From NCBI GenBank assembly GCA_948474755.1, contig CAOLHI010000356.1:372001-436000 (forward strand): 64,000 nt of DNA. Reading direction: 5' to 3'. The position numbers and the translations under genes are program-made. The DNA comes from Ctenosaura bakeri. Taxonomy: Eukaryota; Chordata; Lepidosauria; Squamata; Iguanidae. The number at the start of each line of letters is the position of its first letter. Within the stretch, counting starts at the first letter, position 1. The notes under the pieces are model-generated. The model saw only the letters and a list, made by a program, of their open reading frames with translations. It did not search any database and was not told the origin of the DNA. This document shows positions 59,705 through 64,000 of this stretch, one piece after another.

Positions 59705-60173
59705 CTTGATGGCTGGTTGCTATGCAACAAGAATAGCACCTCAAAAATGAAACCCAGCATAGTGGTATGCATGGGAGGGGCTTAAGGATGATTGGAATTC
59801 TATAGTAGGCAAAGTTTCTGTGTGTGTTTTGAGTCTTCAGTGAGAACTAGCCAGAAAGAGAGGGGGTTTGGGTTTGTGATTAAGCAGCTGAGGAAAAGAT
59901 AGAGGGAATTAGTATCGGGGGACTGTCAAAGTCTGTCAGAAGTCTGAACTGTTACTGTATCAACACTGTACCACAACTGAACTCTAACAAGATAACTTTA
60001 TTTGCTCTGTTACTGTAATAAATGCCACATTTTGTTTTATAACTAGAAATTTGATCTGAGTTACCTAAAGTCATTGTAATAAAGAAAGCAGGCTATCTTA
60101 AGTAAACAGGTTGCTTCTGAGGAACAATTAAAACTCTAGCCCTGTTACACAACGGTTGTGATGAAAGGGTGTA
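59705..60173 (+). mobile_element. Possible retro-insertion with 10-bp flanking repeat
   Basis: A perfect 'gtcagtgcaa' lies at 59695-59704 and again at 60174-60183. The 469 bp between contain AATAAA signals near 60019 and 60079 and a transcript-end-like layout. There is no poly-A tail, no inverted ends, and TG...CA ends do not fit the flanking repeat. It could be an LTR-derived or other retroposed segment. Confidence 0.35.
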
Positions 60174-60183
60174 GTCAGTGCAA

Positions 60184-62344
60184 AGTGATACTGACAGGGA
60201 TCCTTACTGGATTGGAATTGCCACACCAATCTGAGGGAGAATAAAGAGCCTGTCACACCCTGATAGTTTAAAGAAAATTGTTACAGGGAACTTCCTAGGT
60301 CTAGACTTTCCTAGCAATTTTTGAACAGTAATATGTAAAAGTGTATTTGAGTGTACATTGGGTTAAATGTGGATTGACCACATCAGTGTACATCAGACTA
60401 AATGTGGTTATGTTTTATCCTGAGGCAAAGTTCTGCTTCTGGGTTGTCACTTGTAAATGTAAATAAATCAGGCTATACACTAAAACAGAAATAACTCTTA
60501 AAAGTTTCTGTTTTGTAATGTATACTAAATTCATGTGTCCATGTGCAGTGGTTTTTCTTATGGAATAAAAGATAGAGCTGTTAACAAATTGATTATTCAC
60601 TATTGAGAGTATTTTTAACAGCAGTGGTTTACCTCAGAAGCACAAGATAGATTAGGATCTATTATGTGGTCTCTGGCAGTTTATGGTAGGTCTGCTAGAG
60701 TTTCTGACTTTCAAATGTACAGTATAATAAAAATAGCAACAGCAACATGGTGACCACCCCACAGATGATACTGCTGAAATGAAGAATAGTCAGTAGGGTG
60801 GATGGAGTGAATTTTTGAATGGAAGGAGAGTTGATGCCAGTCAGTTTTACTACTTAGGATAAATCCTTGGGCTTGAGTATCTTCAGTTCTGGGTATATAT
60901 CTTTTGATCCTGGCTCTGTTAGTGAATCTCTGAGTTCTAAACTAATTAAAAAAAACACCACCGTAATAACAACAACACCAAAATTTATCCTACAAGCTTG
61001 AATCTTCCTTCCATGGCTAGCTAATGGGGATTGACTGGATGGAAGAACCTGGCCTCGTAAGAAATTACATAATGCAACACTTTGATGATAGCTTCCTCAG
61101 GAAGATGTTAGTAGAAGTGGCACCACTGTCCTTGTTGATGAAAAACAGATACTCAGGCTAGTTCTTGCTGTCATCTTGTGCCTCTTTCTCTTCTCATTTC
61201 TCCACCTGTGCAGACTGAATGGATATTGGAAGAAAGAAGACAAGGGACAAAAAGTATGTTGCTGGCTTTAGGCATAGTAGATTTTGCACTGTGTTCCAAT
61301 CTCAGGAAGCTCTTTACAAATTAATTAGTTTCATTTGTGCCTGGAGCACAATTGGATGGCCTGCACCAAAACGTACCAAGGGGGAAAAAAAGCAGTGACT
61401 GTTTTCCCTTTGGAAATGTAAAAGCCAACAGTTACTCAAGACTGTCTCTGGCATTAATTGGAAGACACAGGTTCCCTGAAAGGCTGTGAGCAGGTAAACA
61501 AAGGAAAATACCAGGGACTTTATCAATCAAACCAGAGATTACTTTTACTCCCATCTGTATTTTGCTTTCCCTTACACAGATGTAAAACAAGATGATTTAT
61601 TTCATGATATCAAATATCAATAGCAACTAGTTTGACAAAATATAAGTAAATATGCATGTGTACAAATAAAAAACTTGTGCCATTTTTGTGCCACTCTATC
61701 ACTGGTCACAAATTCCATATACCCGTAGATGTTGCCTTTCACCTTCACAGCAGTGTCTTGGTCCTTCAGATGTTTCAGAGTTCAGCCAAACTCTCTGGTG
61801 GCTTTATGCAAATATATCTCTTAATGCACTCAAAAATAATTGGATAAGTATATAAATTTGATTGTATATATTTCTTGTTTTTGCTTTTTTTATACATATG
61901 TATAAAAAGAGTGAATGATTATTTGTAAATATTAATTGTTATAATTTTCATAATAAAAAAAATAGTTCCCAAAGGGAGATGAGAGCAAATCAGACTGACG
62001 GCAAAGGGAAGTAATGTCTCAGACCAGAAATATAAATATTTTATTCAAATGAACATTATTTTTATTTTAGCACTTCAACCCCACCCTACGTTTGATTTTT
62101 TTTTTCTCCTTGTAAAATAATTGTGTCATTCTGAAATGGTACAAACTGATTGCTAAATTGCCATTGTATAATTCACCTCATCACTCCTCTATGGACAAGC
62201 TATGATTGAATGTTCAGGTTTTGTGAAGCTGACTATCAGTAACATTTTTAAAAAAGAAAGAACAGCACTCGACAATATACTGCGACTCTAGACAAAATAT
62301 GAAAATGTTTAGAGTTTGCCATTTAACTGAATGGCATTTTAATT
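60184..62344. other. Unique AT-rich sequence
   Basis: About 2.1 kb without a recognised element or exon. A further AATAAA at 60240 may belong with the insertion to its left. Confidence 0.45.
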
Positions 62345-62872
62345 AATAATAATAATAATAAAATTTATTTTTATCCCGCCTCTCCCAGTGGATCGAGGCG
62401 GCATTACAGAAATATATAAATACATTAAAACATTAAAATGTACCCCATCCTCCCCACCCACCAACCCATCTATCTCCTTAAAACACATTAATTATTAAAA
62501 CAAATTAAAAACAAAATTAAAAACAAAGGGACAATTGATGAGAGGTGGTGGAACACTAGTCTGGGAAGGCCTGTCGGAAGAGAACAGTCTTGACTGCTTT
62601 TTTAAAGCAGTCAAGACTGGTAATGTGCCAGGTCTCTTCCAGCAGGCCATTCCATAACTTGGGAGCGACAGAAGAAAAGGTCCTCTGGGTAACCGCAGCC
62701 AATCTAGTTCTAACTGGCTGCAGTAAATTCCTCCCAGAGGACCTTAATGTGCGGGGCGGATTATATGGGAGAAGGTGATCCCGCAGGTAAGCTGGCCCCA
62801 AGCCATGAAGGGCTTTAAAGGTAAAAACCAACACCTTGTACTGTGCCTGGAAACTAATAGGCACAGGCAGCT
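62345..62872 (-). mobile_element. L2 LINE 3' end with coding C-terminus, hairpin and (ATT)n tail
   Basis: The minus strand keeps a 102-codon open segment (62864 to 62556) without interruption. It includes FKALHGLGPAYLRDHLLPY, then SSVAPKLWNGLLEET and DCFKKAVKTVLFRQAF, the canonical L2 C-terminal order. Its UTR ends in a 7-bp perfect stem (CCGCCTC 62376-62382 with GAGGCGG 62395-62401), a 3' hairpin of the kind LINE-2 reverse transcriptases recognise, and then an (ATT)n tail at 62345-62362 (plus AAT). The open frame suggests it is younger than the L2 at 21305. It lacks the reverse-transcriptase core, so it is a dead 5'-truncated copy. Confidence 0.88.
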
Positions 62873-63292
62873 AATAACTGAATAATAAAAGGATTGAGTG
62901 AAGTATTTCTGTGTAGGTTATTAAGATGTTTTTCATGAATTTCTGCATAGAAATGGTTGAGATCCCCCGCCCTCCGCAGCCAATACACAATTGCTCAGGA
63001 TAAAAGTCCTTTTCATCTGTCAGTGTGGTGTTTGAGTACTGTGCACCTGAAATCTAGACAGAAGGCTAGAGCTGTGTTGTTGTACAACTTTGTCAGTATG
63101 TTTTTGTGAACTCTTTCCTTGCCAGTTGCAGTCTGGAGCCCCCTCAGTTTTTTTTTGTTTTTTGTTTTTTAGAAGGGAGAATTGGTTGGTCTTCTTGACA
63201 ATCACTGGACATGAACACAAATAAACCTTCATTACAAACTGAACAGATACTTTGATCGTAGAGCATAGCCTAGTTCAGTACAATTTTAGTTA
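62873..63292. other. Unique sequence
   Basis: T-rich tract at 63148-63170; otherwise nothing recognised. Confidence 0.5.
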
Positions 63293-63650
63293 AAATCATA
63301 GAAATCATAGAAATGTAGAATTGGAAGAGACCGCACGGGCCATCCAGTCCAACCCCCTGCCATGCAGGAACACCCTCAAAGCACTCCTGACAGATGGCCA
63401 TCCAGCCTCTGCTTAAAAACCTCCAAAGAAGGAGACTCCACTACACTTCGAGGCAGCATATTCCACTGCCGGACAGCCCTGACCATCAGGAAGTTCTTCC
63501 TGAGGTTCAGGTGGAATCTCCTTTCCTTCAGGTTGAATCCATTGCTCCTTGTCTTGGTCTCTGGAGCAGCAGAAAACAAGCCCTCTCCTTCCTCTACATG
63601 GCATCCCTTCAAATATTTAAACATGGCTATCATAAGGGGGTCCTAAACCT
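63293..63650 (-). mobile_element. CR1 LINE 3' end, well preserved
   Basis: The minus strand has an open segment (63633 to 63376) with MIAMFKYLKGCHVEEGEGLF, then TRSNGFNLKERRFHLNLR and SLEVFKQRLDGHLS, the CR1 C-terminus. This is followed by the UTR (complement of 'gccatccagtccaaccccc') and 'atttctatgatt' repeats at 63293-63316. It is the same subfamily end as 12378-12602 but less decayed. It is 5'-truncated and inactive. Confidence 0.93.
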
Positions 63651-63680
63651 AATTGGGTTTATATAATCATAAGCACAGGA

Positions 63681-63764
63681 GCGAGCAGGCTGTATTGGTT
63701 AAATGTTGGACTAGGACTTTGGGAAACAAGGGTTCAAATCTGTGCTCAGCCATGGAAACCCAAG
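63681..63764 (+). mobile_element. tRNA-derived SINE, head only
   Basis: 'gagcaggctgtattggttaa', 'tgttggactaggactttggg' and the B-box-like 'ggttcaaatct' then 'cagccatggaaaccca' give the 5' third of the SINE. It stops abruptly where CR1-like sequence begins. Confidence 0.85.
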
Positions 63765-63960
63765 TATGGTAGATTTTGATTGGACACTAGAAGGAAATTT
63801 TTCACAATAAGAGTAGTTTGACCATGGAATCGGTTGCCCAGAGAGGTGGTGCGATCTTATTCTCTGGACATCTTCAAAAAGAGGCAGATAATGTCTGATG
63901 GGATTTCATGATGATGATATTGGAGGAAATGAAGTTTGGACAGACATTCCTAATCTGGAT
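63765..63960 (+). mobile_element. CR1-like LINE C-terminal fragment of another subfamily
   Basis: Translation of about 63785-63900 gives a NFFTIRVV-W-WNRLPREVV-like stretch and SLDIFKKRQIMSDG, the same region as the neighbouring CR1 ends but with different wording, so another subfamily. The typical UTR is not recognised before the window edge. Confidence 0.7.
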
Positions 63961-64000
63961 CAAGTGTATTTATCATGAGCAAAAGGCATGCTTGATTATA

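Noticed and set aside
1..64000. CRISPR array, operon, bacterial promoter or phage features
   Set aside because: Repeat classes and sequence organisation are those of a vertebrate nuclear genome; no regularly spaced repeats or prokaryote-like gene packing exist.

Overview
The window reads as noncoding vertebrate nuclear DNA. It is AT-rich and CpG-poor, with many short relics of transposable elements and simple repeats. No host protein-coding gene, rRNA, functional tRNA or CRISPR array could be supported. The open frames are short, and the longest fall on transposon relics or low-complexity DNA. The repeat content suggests a squamate reptile, most likely an iguanian lizard (Anolis/Sceloporus-like): about a dozen copies of a tRNA-derived SINE with a (CAA)n-type tail and an internal 'cttgaaggca' box, CR1 and L2 LINE 3' ends, Penelope-like fragments, pogo/Tigger-like and hAT-like MITEs, and a Helitron relic. 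The organism call is inference; no alignment could be run.

Layout. 1-380 is the GIY-YIG end of a Penelope-like element. 6-7.1 kb holds two MITEs, one hAT-like with a degenerate 8-bp target duplication and one with long terminal inverted repeats. 8.9-12.6 kb is a dense cluster of SINEs, MITEs and CR1 3' ends. 13.5-13.8 kb is a Tigger-like MITE. 17.5-20.1 kb is the largest element, a decayed CR1 LINE with most reverse-transcriptase blocks still readable. 21.3-23.8 kb has L2 3' ends and a second MITE copy. 26.3-27.3 kb is a CpG-rich solo LTR on the minus strand. 32.2-32.9 kb pairs a Helitron with a SINE. 33.4-35.1 kb has three copies of a short palindromic repeat. 41-46 kb has a divergent duplication, a Penelope tail, two more Tigger-like elements and a SINE. 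47.4 kb has a small L1 relic. 48-53 kb has SINEs and an L2 end, 55.3-55.6 kb a long fold-back, 59-60.2 kb a trinucleotide array, a SINE and a possible retro-insertion, and 62.3-64 kb an L2 3' end, two CR1 ends and a SINE head.

Nothing here forms a working system. The elements are related only through trans-mobilisation: SINEs depend on LINE machinery and MITEs on DNA transposases, neither of which is intact in this window. Between elements lies unique sequence that may be intronic or intergenic. The one segment with coding-like character is 25310-25414: 35 open codons between plausible splice sites, in no protein family that I recognise.
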